Of a stretch of 64,000 nt of DNA, positions 29,704 through 41,143 are shown one piece after another. Each line of letters begins with the position of its first letter. Positions within the stretch are counted from its first letter, which is position 1. Location of the stretch: positions 21,812,509 to 21,876,508 of the forward strand of contig NC_087064.1 of NCBI RefSeq assembly GCF_963678635.1, written 5' to 3'. The notes below the pieces were generated by a model. The model was not told the origin of the DNA and made no database searches. It was given only the letters and a program-made list of their open reading frames with translations. Both the position numbers and the translations under genes were made by a program. This DNA comes from Symsagittifera roscoffensis (lineage: Eukaryota; Xenacoelomorpha; Acoela; Convolutidae).

Positions 29704-31491
29704 TTGAAAACCAGCCTAGTAACCATGTGGGAGCTCATGAAGCCTTCTTGGCGTCCCCATACCAACGCCGGTTTAATCTGGGACATGACGGCGGATGTCA
29801 CGTTAGACCTGGATGATGACGCGAGTCTATATGATCTGGCCATGATACACCATCTGCTGGCCATGAGGATGACGAAGCGGAAGAGCAACCCATCCACGGA
29901 GCTATCCGAGGAAAGTCCATCGAGGAATTGGTTGAAGCAAGGCACCTGTTTAGCTCAACATAGTGGGATGGAAGGACATGTTTGCAACTTGGGACACTGC
30001 CTGATTACGCTGAGCGAGCAGCATCGACAACTGGCACGATTGTACGGAAGATTGAGCATGTAGGATAAGAGTGGCATGTAGTTGGTCGCGGACTGTCATG
30101 GGGTGACGGATGTAAACTTGACCACAGCCTTGGGATTTTGTAGCATGACGAGCTCGATAGAAACGCTTGAACGCCTGGAGCTTGCCCATGAGTTATTGAC
30201 GTCCCTCAGCGTGGAAGTATTCCCTGGAGCATTGCAGACAGAGCAGAAGATCGGAGGCTGGCGAGAAGCTCTGGTAAACGAAATGAATCTGAAGGTTAGT
30301 GAAGCCTATCATAAACCTACTGGTTCGAAATATCTGGTGGGTTCAAGCTCCGCGCCATATTGCAAAAGTAGGTATCCTATGCACATGGTGGTGATGGATG
30401 CGAGGACGCAGCAGATGTTGATTGACCAACTTTTCTCTGTGCCAAAGTGCGTGAGGTTGGCCAGAATGTCGGAGAGGTCTTATGATTTGTTGGCGAAGAT
30501 CTTTCGGGCAGTCCCGAAGAGATCTGAAGGCGAGTTGCAAGACGTAGTGGGTGAAGAGTTCCTGAGATTGAACGAAGGTAATGTGAGCGAGTTCCAGGAG
30601 CAGAAAGCGAGTGGAGCGTTACCCACTGAATTCCCCACCATAGAAGAGAAAGACGGTTTGCACAGAATTATGATGGAGGTGGAACCGTTGCTGGGAGCCT
30701 CAGGGTATCGGACCCGAAGGAACATAGTGAGAACCCATGGGGAGTATCCTTGCCACTGCTTGGCGCAGACGTTATGGTACCCCAAACGCGGGAATTTGAT
30801 GCTAGTATGGGACGTGGAGGAGTTGTACTCTACGGGGTTGCCCGATCAGAATCAACAGGTGTCAATCGTGGTGGTTAGTGCCATGCTGGCAGTGAGGTGG
30901 TTGGAGGCTAACGCGGACACAAGTGAACAGGAGACGGCCGTGCCGACTCCTGAGCAGCTGGGCAACGTGAGGATGAGCCGCGAATTGGATCTTTTCAGAA
31001 CCAACTGCAAGGTTCTGAGAATACCCAAAGCCATTGAAAGAATATGGTCAAGGCAAAGGTTGATGCCTTGGTTCCGTGCAGTGATGGCGTCATGGATGTA
31101 TGAACGCGCGAAGCGTCACATGTCGAGGAACACGGAAGCCTATCAATCTTTCCAGCTAGATATAGGACCGGGAGCCTATAAGAGAGCATTCCTGGCGCAC
31201 AGAAACGCGGTCACCACGGCGGTGAAGCGAGTAGCTGGAGCGCCTTGTGTTACTGAAGATGAGAAGAAAGAGGTCTTAAGAGCTGACCTAGAACGAAATG
31301 TGAGCCTGTGTCTTCACAACAGCTTTTGCCGGAACCGGGAGCAAAAGGTGAATGTGGACCTGCTACCTTGTCGCAAACCGAGGCTGTTGGAACAGGAGAG
31401 TTGGGGCACGGCCCTCAACTCCATGGACATGTTGGAAAAAGTCCTAGAAGACAGTGAAGCTGAAGACCAGGATGGAGAACCAATGGAATGA
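29704..31491 (+). pseudogene. ORF3 part 8: C-terminal region, copy B
   Basis: Open frames 29704-30063 and 30082-31491 lie in the same frame, separated by TAG codons near 30061 and 30078. The C-terminal part (about 470 codons) looks globular, with clustered Cys and His (HGEYPCHCLAQTLWYPK near 30735) and a closing acidic tail. It ends with TGA at 31489-31491, just before the polypurine tract. No transmembrane segment or known domain was found. Copy C and fragment D lack the last ~340 codons through a shared deletion. Confidence 0.65.
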
Positions 31492-31528
31492 AGATGATGG
31501 AACGAAGAGGGCAAGTGAAGACGTGAAC

Positions 31529-31549
31529 AAGAAAGGAAGAGAAGAAGAA
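31529..31549 (+). promoter_or_regulatory. Polypurine tract (PPT)
   Basis: An uninterrupted 21-base purine run (AAGAAAGGAAGAG...) lies directly after the ORF3 stop and just before TTGATTG, where the right LTR should begin with TG. Plus-strand DNA synthesis of LTR elements starts at such a tract. Confidence 0.7.
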
Positions 31550-32698
31550 CAAACTTGATTGTCTTTGTGTTAAAAACTTGAACCAATCAACCAAGTTTGA
31601 TTATTGAACTTGTTAAACTTTTTGTTTTGATCTAGTTTGGTTAAACCAGACTTTTAAAAGTGTTGCAATTGTTAAAATTCTTGAAAGAAAATTTTAGTTA
31701 TGCTACTCATGTAACAGGTGAGTATATTTAACTATTTAAACACGACTGATGTTTTTAACCTGTCTAAGACTTGTGTTCACTGTGTGGCGACATGGTAAGT
31801 TTGGGTAAACTCGCTCGGAAAGGGTGATTAACTAAATAACTTTCCTAGCCACAGAGTTTCTTAGTTTTAATATCGAATAGGACCGCATAAATAACTGATT
31901 ATATTTGGTGAGTGACGTTAATTTAATTTTAACGGGTGCCTGGCCGTGCCACGTCCCAACTTTTTATTCACAAAGAACGAAAAGAAGTTTTATGGCAAGA
32001 TGACGTAAGTAGTCAGAAAAGAAGTTTTATCTAGAACACTCCTCATGGTGCAAATTTTGTGAAAATGTTGAAAGGCAGTGAGATGTGGTACGATGCCATT
32101 TGTGACACGTGGTGAGCTGAGGTGGAGTAGATAAATTTCATTTTCTTATGCGATTTGTAAGATTGATTATAGAGAACTGGAACACTACTTGCCGATAACC
32201 CGGTGTTATGCGATCAATAGGGACATTGATGGGGACTTGTCCGGGGAGTATGTGCCATTCTGCCAGATTGGCAGAGCGCAACCTTCCGGCAACACGGAAA
32301 AAAACGACAAAAGTCCGTAGCAACAAAAAAATGCTGCAAAGGAGGGTCTAGATATTTCGAAAATTTGAATTTTTAAAATTTTGATTGACGGGCCAGTATT
32401 TCTGAGAAATACAAAAAGACGGCCATTTTGACTGGAAAGGACGAAAAAAAAACAACAACAACAGAGATAGCAGAAAACAGTCGCACGAAAGAACGGGAGA
32501 AACGAAGCCTCTTATCGTGGCAAAAACACACGATATAAACCTTAGCAGTGGAAATTAGTGGAAAAGGAAGCTTCAGTGGGGAAGGAATATTCCGCGGAAC
32601 CCTCCCATGCCACAAATTGGGAGAGATAAGAACGTTATCTCGAGAAGATTACGGGAGCGGAGGCTTGGCCCCCCAGAGACTGTTGTATGTGAAGGGAC

Positions 32699-32707
32699 TA
32701 TATAAAA
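32699..32707 (+). promoter_or_regulatory. LTR TATA box, B/C LTR
   Basis: TATATAAAA lies about 150 bases before AATAAA and is conserved with the other TATA-bearing LTRs. Confidence 0.75.
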
Positions 32708-32849
32708 CTGACTTTATTGCTACTTGGATGTCGTAGAACTTTGAATTAACACCGGTATAATTTGATATTTCAGAATATGAGTAGCTAGGAAGAGGAGAGG
32801 GTCAATCCATCTCCAATGGATTTAATATAGAACTGTCACACAAAAACAT

Positions 32850-32855
32850 AATAAA
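32850..32855 (+). terminator. LTR polyadenylation signal, B/C LTR
   Basis: AATAAA follows the TATA box by about 150 bases. As a right LTR it would end transcripts of copy B. Confidence 0.65.
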
Positions 32856-33087
32856 ATAGAGTATTCGAGCCGTGTTTTCAATAGCAATCACATAGTCTGA
32901 GGATCCGAGACTCAGCTATGTGGTTGTGTTCGCATGTAAACGAAAGCTGATCAAAAGTCGTTTGACTGATGGCCTAAAAATAGTAACTTTTCACTTAGCC
33001 CTGAACAGACCAGAAAATCAACTGGCAAGGTCGAGACGGTGAAAAACGAGTAGAATTAAGGTAACTGCCGCTTGCCAGTCGTTAATA

Positions 33088-33326
33088 GTTACGTATATAT
33101 TACTTATCTCCTATTTAGACCCAAGAAACACCCAAATTTTGTCGAAAATTACCGATTTTCGACCAAATTATAGACCCCAAAATTTTGGATATCCGAGCTT
33201 TTCCGAACAGCAAAAAGCTTTTATATAGGGAGTTGCTACTTGGTTCGATCCCCTTTACTAAAGAAACTGCGTGAGAAAGGACTCAGTAGAAGTTAGAAAA
33301 AACAAAAATTTTCGATCAAAATTTTG
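33088..33326 (+). other. Unassigned segment between LTR and leader of copy C
   Basis: About 240 AT-rich bases are not found elsewhere in the window. They contain a perfect small hairpin (TCGAAAAT with ATTTTCGA near 33140-33160). They replace the U5 end and PBS, so they may be an insertion or the trace of a rearrangement. Confidence 0.4.
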
Positions 33327-35201
33327 ATAATTTTCTGAATTTTGTCAATCTGTTTTGGGGATCGAGTTTTTTAATTTTTAAAGTTAGAGCAATAAATTTT
33401 TTTTGCGATAGGAGCGTGCTAGCATAACGTGCTCAGTTGCCAGAAAAAATTTTGAGTAACCCTCTGATTAGCTCCGTGGATAGAGCTAACGACTTAAGGA
33501 TTGGAAAAGGAAGGAATCGGAGGGTCCAAATTTGATAGTTATTGGCCAAATTTTTGTTTCCAAACCAATTTTGGTCCAGTTTTTTGCATTATTCCAGTGC
33601 TTTACGGGGCTACTATGCTCGTTCCAATTATTTTTGGGCACTTTCACTGAGATTTGCGGGAAAAGTCTTTCAGAACCTATAGAGGTGGTGAAAAAAGGCC
33701 ATTTTGACGAACGCGTTTTTGGCAATTTCTCAAATACTAGGCAATCGATCGGGATAATTTTGGTACCATAAGTCGAGGTTTTTGACCACTATTCCGGACC
33801 GCAACCGTTTTGGGTTGATAATCTCGGAAAAGAAAACTTTTTTAGAATTTGTTGGTTCGGAGGGTCCAAATTATAGGGAACCCTCCGAGCGGCAGAAAAT
33901 TTTATAAAATCATCTTTTTATTCTACTGGGAAGGTTGACCGTGTCAGCCAACCTGGTTTTAAGTCAGTTAGACTGTTTTTGGGGACTTTACTGCAGTAGA
34001 ATAACCCGTTTTTTCGATTTTTGGGGAACCCTCCGTAGTAACCCTCCGGAGTGACTTAAGCCCCTTAGCAACCCTCCTTAGTGGAAATTTTCTACGAGAC
34101 CATCCGGAGAAGTTAAAACAACCCCCATAGAAAAATTAGCTTGTTTTGACGCTTTCTGAAGCTAGTTGAAGACCCTTCTAAGTGAGGTTCAAAAATTTGA
34201 AAGTTTTGAAAGAATCCTCCGAAGTAACCCTCAGGAGCATATTAAGCATCTTATTGACCCTCCTTAGTGAGTTAAAGGAGACCCTCCGAAGTCTCTTGGA
34301 TGACTAAGGTACCCTCCGAAGTAACCCTCCAAAGTAGGCTAAGTGTCCTAACAACCCTCCGAAGTAACCCTCCGGAGTGACTTAAACCTCTTAGCAACCC
34401 TCCTTATTGAAAACTTAGGGAAACCTTGTAGGGCAATTTGAGAAACAGAAAATATCCATTTAGGGCTGGGATAAAAGGTCAACTTACAACGGGCGTGCAT
34501 GTTAGGATCACAGGAGCCCATTTGACCCGGAAATTTGTGATCAACTTTGGATTCTAGAGCGGGTGTATCAGAAGTACCAGAACCAAAAATTTTTTTGATT
34601 GTGATTTTGGTTGTGTGGTTGCCTTGAGCTACTTAATAGGAAAGCTCGGGCAATACGGGAACACCTAAAAAAAGATCTCGGTGAGTGTATTAGGCAAATA
34701 CACACTTACTTGAGAAGACATTGTCATGGGCTTCGTTCTTTTGGAGTGTTCCGATCGAGGGAAGTCTTTTTCTTTAAGACTAAGTTTTATTGATCTATTT
34801 CCGAATCATCACTGCCGTTTTACAAAAGATTGTTTGGTTTTAACAAAGCAGTGATTTGAGAAGACTGTGGCGGTAAATTGATACTGACGAAAGGTCGCTG
34901 TCACCTGTAGGATACTCTTATCTGATCAATTGTGTTGTGTGTTTGTGTATTGTCTATATGTTGTGAAAACTTTGTGATACTGTTATACTATACAACGGGG
35001 TTGAGTTAAAATTTTATTAATACTGAGCAGGCCCTGTGTGTAACTTTAACTGAGTCACTATTATTATCATCAAAAAATCTAAGAGACGTTTTGGATACTG
35101 ACGAAATCGAGTAGGCAGCGTTAAGTAAATTAATTTGAACTTATTTGCGGTACGTGTACATCGCCATTAAATTATACGAATATTACTATTTATTACAAAG
35201 T
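33327..35201 (+). other. Leader / 5' UTR of copy C
   Basis: Non-coding leader matching copy A at its start (33327 onward equals 1850 onward). It has the 33458-33524 stem, an ACCCTCCG array with one extra unit (33880-34405), a single hairpin unit (34618-34715) with GGTGAGT at 34680-34686, and the block missing in copy A (34804-35100). Confidence 0.65.
33880..34405 (+). repeat. ACCCTCCG motif array, copy C leader
   Basis: Compared with copies A and B the array has an added block at about 34350-34400, so unit number varies between copies. The core is ACCCTCCGGAGTGACTTAA. Confidence 0.65.
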
Positions 35202-37683
35202 ATGTAGCGTAGAGATTCGCTAGGATTGACTACTAAGGTTCCCAGTTTGAGAAAGGGGAGCACGCGAAAGTTTAGAACTAGGCGTAGCCGATCTTCGTTT
35301 AGCAGCGTTTCCGACGTTTTTGCTGACAACGAATCGATTAAAGGTCAAGCTGATCTTTCAACGAGCCGAATGAAACTAAGAAGCGAGAAAAACCTCGATA
35401 GCAATCAAGGGCGAAGCGCCCTACGGACCGGCGAGCGGGACGCTTGTGGATCCCTTTGTTGAAGGGGAACGAACGCTCATTCGACCCGACTTTGAGCCAA
35501 GCGAGGACCTCGAACGGGAGAAAGTCAAGAGGACGGAGGATGCCTCGGAGCGTTCTGTGGTCGAGCCGCGAGAGGAAGTATTGTTCAGAGGAATGTCCAA
35601 ATCAGAGACTCAGAGTCATAAGTGGAGAAAAGAACTTTCACATCCGACCAATACCCACTCATCTCTGGCCAAGCAGAGCAAGAACGCGATGATGTCGAGT
35701 ATAAGTCCGAGTGAAGAACAAACGGGTTCAAAAGCAAAGAAGAGTTGGAAGTCTTTGTACGATGAGTGCATGGCGTCACTACAAACTGAAGGTCTATCTT
35801 CCAATTATGACCATCCGGAGATAACACACCCGGATGTGAACTTCACGCCGTGCCCGAGGAACGACATGAGCAGGAAGGCGTTATCCACTTCGCCGACCAG
35901 GCCCATATCTGATGGGAGAACCCTGGGAGTATCCTCGACGTGCGACAGATTGATGACGTCGATGGGCAAACAAAAAGGCGGTGCGTCATCAAGTACCAGG
36001 CTGCAGCCGCAAATGACCTCATCTTCTCTGGGGCTAACCCCGACATTAGGGGCGGCTGGAGATATAAGCGACATGTTTGCTGGCGTAATGACAGGCTTGG
36101 AGGAATTGCGACGGGACATGGCCAAGAGAATGGATCGAGTCGAGGAGAGAGCTCACCAGGGTCAAGAGAACTTGCGGGATGAGCTGACGCACGTGAAGTC
36201 GCAGGCGAGAGTCGATCAGGCTCAATTGATTCGCAACACCGATCAATGCCTGGCGGAGAGATTGGCACAGGCAAACAAGGAGTCAGAGGAAAGAGAGGCT
36301 AGGATGACAAGAGAGATCGAGCGGTTGTTGAACGATCATGACAATACCTACGCTCATACGATGACTAGGCTGGAAAAAAGGTTGGGTGCCAAATCTGACC
36401 TAATGATGCGGAAGCTTGACGAAATCTTAAATAAGAACAATCGGGAGGAGCGTTCTAACCCAAGGGAGCGCTCACGCCAGGCAAATGATGGAGATGCAGC
36501 AGGCAGCTATGCCGGGGCCCAGCAAAGTTCGAGAACGAACTACAAATCTAGGAATATGGAGCGGCCCAGGGCAGCCCCCTCGAGGCCTGGCTGGACGAAT
36601 CCAGTCCCGCCGGAGGCAGATGCTACCCCGGAGACAAGGTTGCCCACTGCGCCACAAGTCAGGTCAGTGCCAGATCTGACTACGGTCTCGCAGGACACAA
36701 CGATGTATGCCTCGATGTTTGAACCTCTGAATAGATCTCTCGAAACATTCAGCACCAATTTCTCGAAGTCAACCGAGAGAGGAGAGAGATCAAGAAGGAC
36801 ATTGAAGAAGCCGAAATTATACAAAGACAAGTCAGATGGCTGCATTGATACTTGGATAGAGGTGATGAAGTTGCATTTTGAAGAAGAGAGTCTCTCCAAG
36901 AAACAGGAATGTAGCGCACTAACAAGCAACCTAGAGGGTACTGCCCCAAATTGTGTAATGGCGAAAAGGGCCAATGAAAGAGACAGCGCTCGCAAGATAT
37001 TCGACATCCTGCTGAATCGTTTCGGCTCTGGAGTACAAGGGCACCAGGCTATGGTGAAGTTCGAAACGAGGCGTCAAAGAGATGACGAATTCATAGACAA
37101 ATTTTTGGACGACCTTGAATTACTTAGGAGGAGAAGCAATCCCAATGAGAGAATATCCGAGCGAAACTTGGCGATTGCTTCGAAGATCATGGACGGAGTA
37201 AAAAGTGAGGAGTTGAAAACAATGCTAGCCACACACTTCAGCCTGTCGCTTGACCAAGTACCGAGAGCGCAAAACCGTTACAACAATTATGGTAACTATA
37301 GCAGAACAAACACTGGCGCGAACTCCAGTTGGTACAGACCTCGTAATGACATGGACAAGAGGAGTTCATGTGCGAATTGTGGCTCGATGGACCACCATGT
37401 TTTCGCATGTTCTGCTTACATACAGAACATGAAGGCGATAGGCTACTTTCTCGACGACGTCGATGCGACCGACGAGGACCACGAAGAGTATGTTAGGGGG
37501 CTCATCATGAAGTATGGACCGAGGGGCTTCTTCTGTAATTTGGAGGGACACTTCAAGTCAGACTGTACTCAGTTTGGCGATGCAGTGGCGGACGTGAAAC
37601 ATCCCCACCACGAAGAGGTGCATTCGGGTGTCAAGGCCAGTCGAGCACGTCTGATGAACGAGGCCGAGTCTCGGAGAAAATAG
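35202..37683 (+). pseudogene. gag: gag with zinc knuckles, copy C
   Basis: The ATG at 35202 is followed at once by TAG (CAG in A and B). A frameshift near 35430 is followed by an open stretch from 35446 to 37683 (about 745 codons) containing the coiled coil, Pro-rich linker, Retrotrans_gag capsid region and zinc knuckles in one frame. Knuckle 1 is intact (37369-37410). Knuckle 2 (37524-37566) has lost its first Cys (RGFFC for RCFFC). The frame ends at TAG 37681 where A and B have GAG. This copy shows that capsid and nucleocapsid are a single Gag. Confidence 0.85.
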
Positions 37684-37713
37684 ACGACACCGAGCACCTT
37701 TACGACTAATAAG

Positions 37714-39756
37714 GTGAAGAGCTTGCCTGACGAGGTGGTAGCCTCAAACCTGGAGGCAGAGTCGGCCGGCCCACTCAAGGTGGATTATGGTTTGGCGGCA
37801 AGGACAGCGTTACAGAATGTTAAACAGGAGCTAGCCACAAAAGAAGTGGAGCAATGGGTAGGGTCGGAACTGGAAAGCACAGATCTTGGGGAAAAGTTTA
37901 ACATTCTGAGTAAAACGACGGAAGAAGAGAACAAACAGGAACCCAGAAAGCAAGGACTAAAACTGAACGTTATATCTGGTAGAACTTTCGGCATGACGGA
38001 GGAGGGGACGAAGATAATGTCCATTATCTCAATCGCAGCGCACGAGGTGGTCAAGAACTTGAGTGAACCATTCGAGATTACACTAGTCCACCTGGACATT
38101 TATGCAGACTACCTGAAGGAGAAGGATCCCAAACTGGACTCCAGGGCAGTGCGAGCGCTGCTCACGACAGGAGGTCCGAGGCTGATGAGAGTGGACGGAC
38201 GTTACATTGAAGTCCATGTCCCATATCCGATTGTAATGAATTTGGACGGCATCAATATCTACACAAAAGCTCACGTAACTGATGCGAGTGATCAGGTTGG
38301 CCGGATATACATTGGTCAAGAGGAGCTGAAGGTGCGACGAACCGGACATAATGCCATGCTTGAATAGGATGCGGTGCACATAAGTTGCGAAGCCAATCAG
38401 GCCGCACACGTGCTGGACGTGCAGGGCAGACAACTTTCAGTAAAAAGATTGTTAGACACGGGAGCAGTGGTCAGCGTCATGCCGGTCAAAACCTGTACTG
38501 ACATGGGCTTCGACAGATCGGATCTGATACCGACAAACATCAAACTGGCAGCTGCCAATCAGGGAGCAATCTATGTTACTGGACGGACCCCAATCATTTC
38601 ACTACAGCTTGGAGGAAGACATCTTTGGATGAGCTTCCTGGTAGTAGAAATTTTGGACGAATCCGATCAATTCATCCTGGGGAGTGACTTCGAACGCAAC
38701 TTTGATGTCACGATCGATCTCAATGACGGGTTGATTAGGATCAAAGATCCTGAGCGAAAGTATGTAAAGAAACCATTTAATAAGATCTTAACTAACCAGG
38801 CCAAGGTGCCGATTTTTCTGGATCGAAAAGTAAGATTGAAACCAAACCAAGCCTTAGAAGCGACGTTTAGGATGAGGAACTTGAATGAACTCAGCAGTGA
38901 CAGACAGGTGTGTCTGGTACCAAATACAAACAGTAAAAGCTCGGCTATTTTAGGAAGAAGCTTCGCACTTACTCAGAGCGGAGTGTGTGTGAGTGTGTTG
39001 TTGAACACAGAAGCAACAACAGTGACAATACAGAGGGGAAAGAAACTTGGCTACGCATTGCCTCTGAACACAGACTTTCAGAGTGGGGAGAACTTGAAAA
39101 AATTTGATGCAACTAAATGTCCCTTGCATGCGAACCAAGAGTGTATACTGAAGAGAGTAAATGAATTGAAATCTTCTAGGAAATTGTTTTCAATGAAGTC
39201 GGAAACAGATGATGGGTTGTCTAGTTGTTCGAATTTTCCCGAGAGACCGACAGGAACAAAATTAGCAGCGAATAAACCGGTCCTACCCGAAATAGAACAT
39301 TTGAAGGGTAAAATATCAGACAAGGAACTAGATTCGCTTAGAGCGATGCTAAGTCGGAATGCAGACGTTTTTTCGAAACATAAGGCCGACATAGGTTGCT
39401 GTAATTTTGTAGAACACGAGATTGAGATAGAAGAGGGCTCGTTGCCACATAGGGAAGGGGCGAGGAGAATGACCCCACATAAGTCGGAGGCGTGCAGAAA
39501 AGAAATCGAGATGTTAATGGAGTACGATATGATTGAGCCGTCGAAGTCCCCGTGGGCTTGTGGCGTGGTGATGGCCAAGAAAAAAGGGGGGCAACTCAGG
39601 TTTTGTTGTGATTTCCGTTACTTGAACGCAGTGATGATAAAGGACGCATACCCGATTCCCCGCATTGATGAGAGCCTTTCCAAACTGGGGGACGCGAAGT
39701 TCTTCACGACGCTCGATTTGGGCTCCGCGTTCTGGCAAGTGCCACTCAGAAAGTAG
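37714..39756 (+). pseudogene. Protease and N-terminal RT, copy C
   Basis: Two open parts (37714-38367 and 38374-39756) lie in the same frame as gag. They are separated by TAG at 38365, where A and B have a Gln codon. The protease DTGA is at 38455-38466. The second part runs directly from protease into RT with no frameshift, evidence for a fused Gag-Pro-Pol reading frame. RT ends at TAG 39754 within the palm, before YVDD. Confidence 0.85.
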
Positions 39757-39927
39757 GATCGGGAAAAAACGGGCTTCGCGTGCGAACTGGGACTGTTCCA
39801 GTGGAAGAGGATACCGTTCGCATTGTGCAACGCGACGGCCACGTTCCAGCGACTTATGGCCCAGACACTCACGAGTGTGACAAAGAAATACGGGAATCTC
39901 ATCACGTGTTATGTCGATGATGTCATG
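39757..39927 (+). pseudogene. RT palm remnant before deletion, copy C
   Basis: The sequence continues to match RT of copy B after the TAG and includes the CYVDDV codons (about 39908-39925), then stops matching at the deletion joint. RT thumb, RNase H, linker and integrase N-terminus are gone. Confidence 0.75.
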
Positions 39928-39940
39928 AGAACGAATTCCT

Positions 39941-39991
39941 CATTACCAGTACCTGATTATAGCCACGGGCTATAATCAGGTGCTGGTAATG
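39941..39991 (+). repeat. 24-base inverted repeat at the pol deletion joint
   Basis: The arms at 39941-39964 and 39968-39991 are complementary at 23 of 24 positions around a 3-base loop. The right arm is original integrase sequence (20113-20136 in copy B, GGCTATAATCAGG...). The left arm is its inverted copy, joined through about 13 extra bases to RT. Confidence 0.85.
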
Positions 39992-40924
39992 ATCGATCAT
40001 TTTACGAAATATGCGGGGGCAGCCCCCTGCATGACAGCATCGGCGGAAGAAACGTGCGACCACTTGATAAATGTGTGGATAGCGAGGCACGGCTGCCCAA
40101 TCACATTCAAATCGGACAATGGTAAAGCGTTCGTGGGTGATCCTACGAAGGAGTCAATGAAGAGGTCACAGGTGGCACAGGCCCACTCGACTACCTATCA
40201 CCCACAAACGAATGGCCTAGTTGAAAGGCAAAATCGCACACTGGTATCCAGGTTGAGAGTTTTTTGCTCACTCTACATGGATGACTGGGACAGGCACTTG
40301 CCGCAAGTGATGGGCGCATACAACAGCACAGAACATTCCACCACGGGAATAAGTCCACACATGATGCTAACTGGTCACGAGAAAGCGCTTCCGTTGACGT
40401 TCTTCTACCCTGAATATGAAGAACCGCAAACGTACGTGCGTGATGTTATTAGAAGACAGCAGGACCTCAATGACTTATGCAGGAGGAACACGCAACAGGC
40501 GCAAATTAGACGAAAGAGGAGGTTTGATAAAAGGACAGCCGATGCAAAAGCCTACTCGGTTGGCGGTTACGTCTGGGTATTCCAGGCAGTGGTTCCGCCA
40601 AAAGGAACCAAGAAATTATTTAAAAAATGGCGTAGCCCATTTCAGATAACAGAGGTGCGCCAAGGAGGTCGTTTTTATTGATTGAGCACTGGAAGAGCAG
40701 CTCATTACAAAAACATCAAACCACACAATGCCTCGTCAGAGGACTGGTGCATCCCAGCGGACATGCAAGAGGGAGACTATATGATAGTGGATCCTGCTTG
40801 TGATTTGAATGAAAGGGGTACTCGCGACAAAAACGACGGGAATGAGGTGGTGGACGATTGCGACCTACCACTGGACCTGGAGTTGGACCGATCGAGTAGA
40901 GGTGGACCACGAAACTCTACCTGA
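39980..40924 (+). pseudogene. Integrase C-terminal part, copy C
   Basis: Open parts 39980-40681 and 40682-40924 are in one frame, split by TGA at 40679 (CGA in B). The second catalytic Asp (SDNG) and the Glu are present, but the zinc-binding domain and first Asp are missing through the deletion. The GPY/F motif reads KKWRSPFQI, so its Gly is changed. This domain cannot be a working integrase. Confidence 0.85.
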
Positions 40925-41143
40925 TGCCAAAGAAGACTGGGACTGCCCAGAACAAACTGAAATTGATAAAGGAATACAACCCGACTTTCCTCTCACCATG
41001 AGACACGCCAGTGCAATAGAGGAAGGAATAGGAAGAAGTACAACCCGTACGGCGAGGATTTTGTCATAGACAGGATAGTTTTAAGTGATATGGTGGACTC
41101 GCTGGTAGGACTGGATGAGGTGGCGGTGCCAAAATAAATCGAC

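Larger units (their letters stand above)
9415..33087 (+). mobile_element. Giant Ty3/gypsy retrotransposon, copy B (full gene order)
   Basis: This is the most complete copy, about 23.7 kb. The left LTR is 9415-10308, the PBS 10321-10338, the leader to 12771, then gag, protease, RT, RNase H, linker, integrase, macrodomain-like ORF and ORF3 to 31491. A polypurine tract (31529-31549) and the right LTR (31556-33087) follow. Integrase after RNase H defines the Ty3/gypsy order. Ordinary Ty3/gypsy elements are about 5-10 kb, so the interior of about 21 kb is exceptional; nearly 9 kb of it is ORF3. Stop codons and frameshifts in gag, pol and ORF3 mean this copy is not autonomous as read. Confidence 0.9.
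31556..33087 (+). repeat. Right LTR of copy B, apparently shared with copy C
   Basis: This is the longest LTR in the window (about 1.53 kb), from the TG after the PPT to GTTAATAG. It has a TATA box (32699-32707), poly(A) signal (32850-32855) and R/U5 hairpin (32889-32922). The last ~50 bases of U5 and the PBS are missing, replaced by unrelated DNA at 33088. The left boundary is inferred from the PPT because no other copy retains it. Confidence 0.8.

Noticed and set aside
22706-31491. ORF3 as a classical env gene
   Set aside because: I found no signal peptide, transmembrane anchor, furin site or fusion peptide pattern, and NLS-like clusters point the other way.
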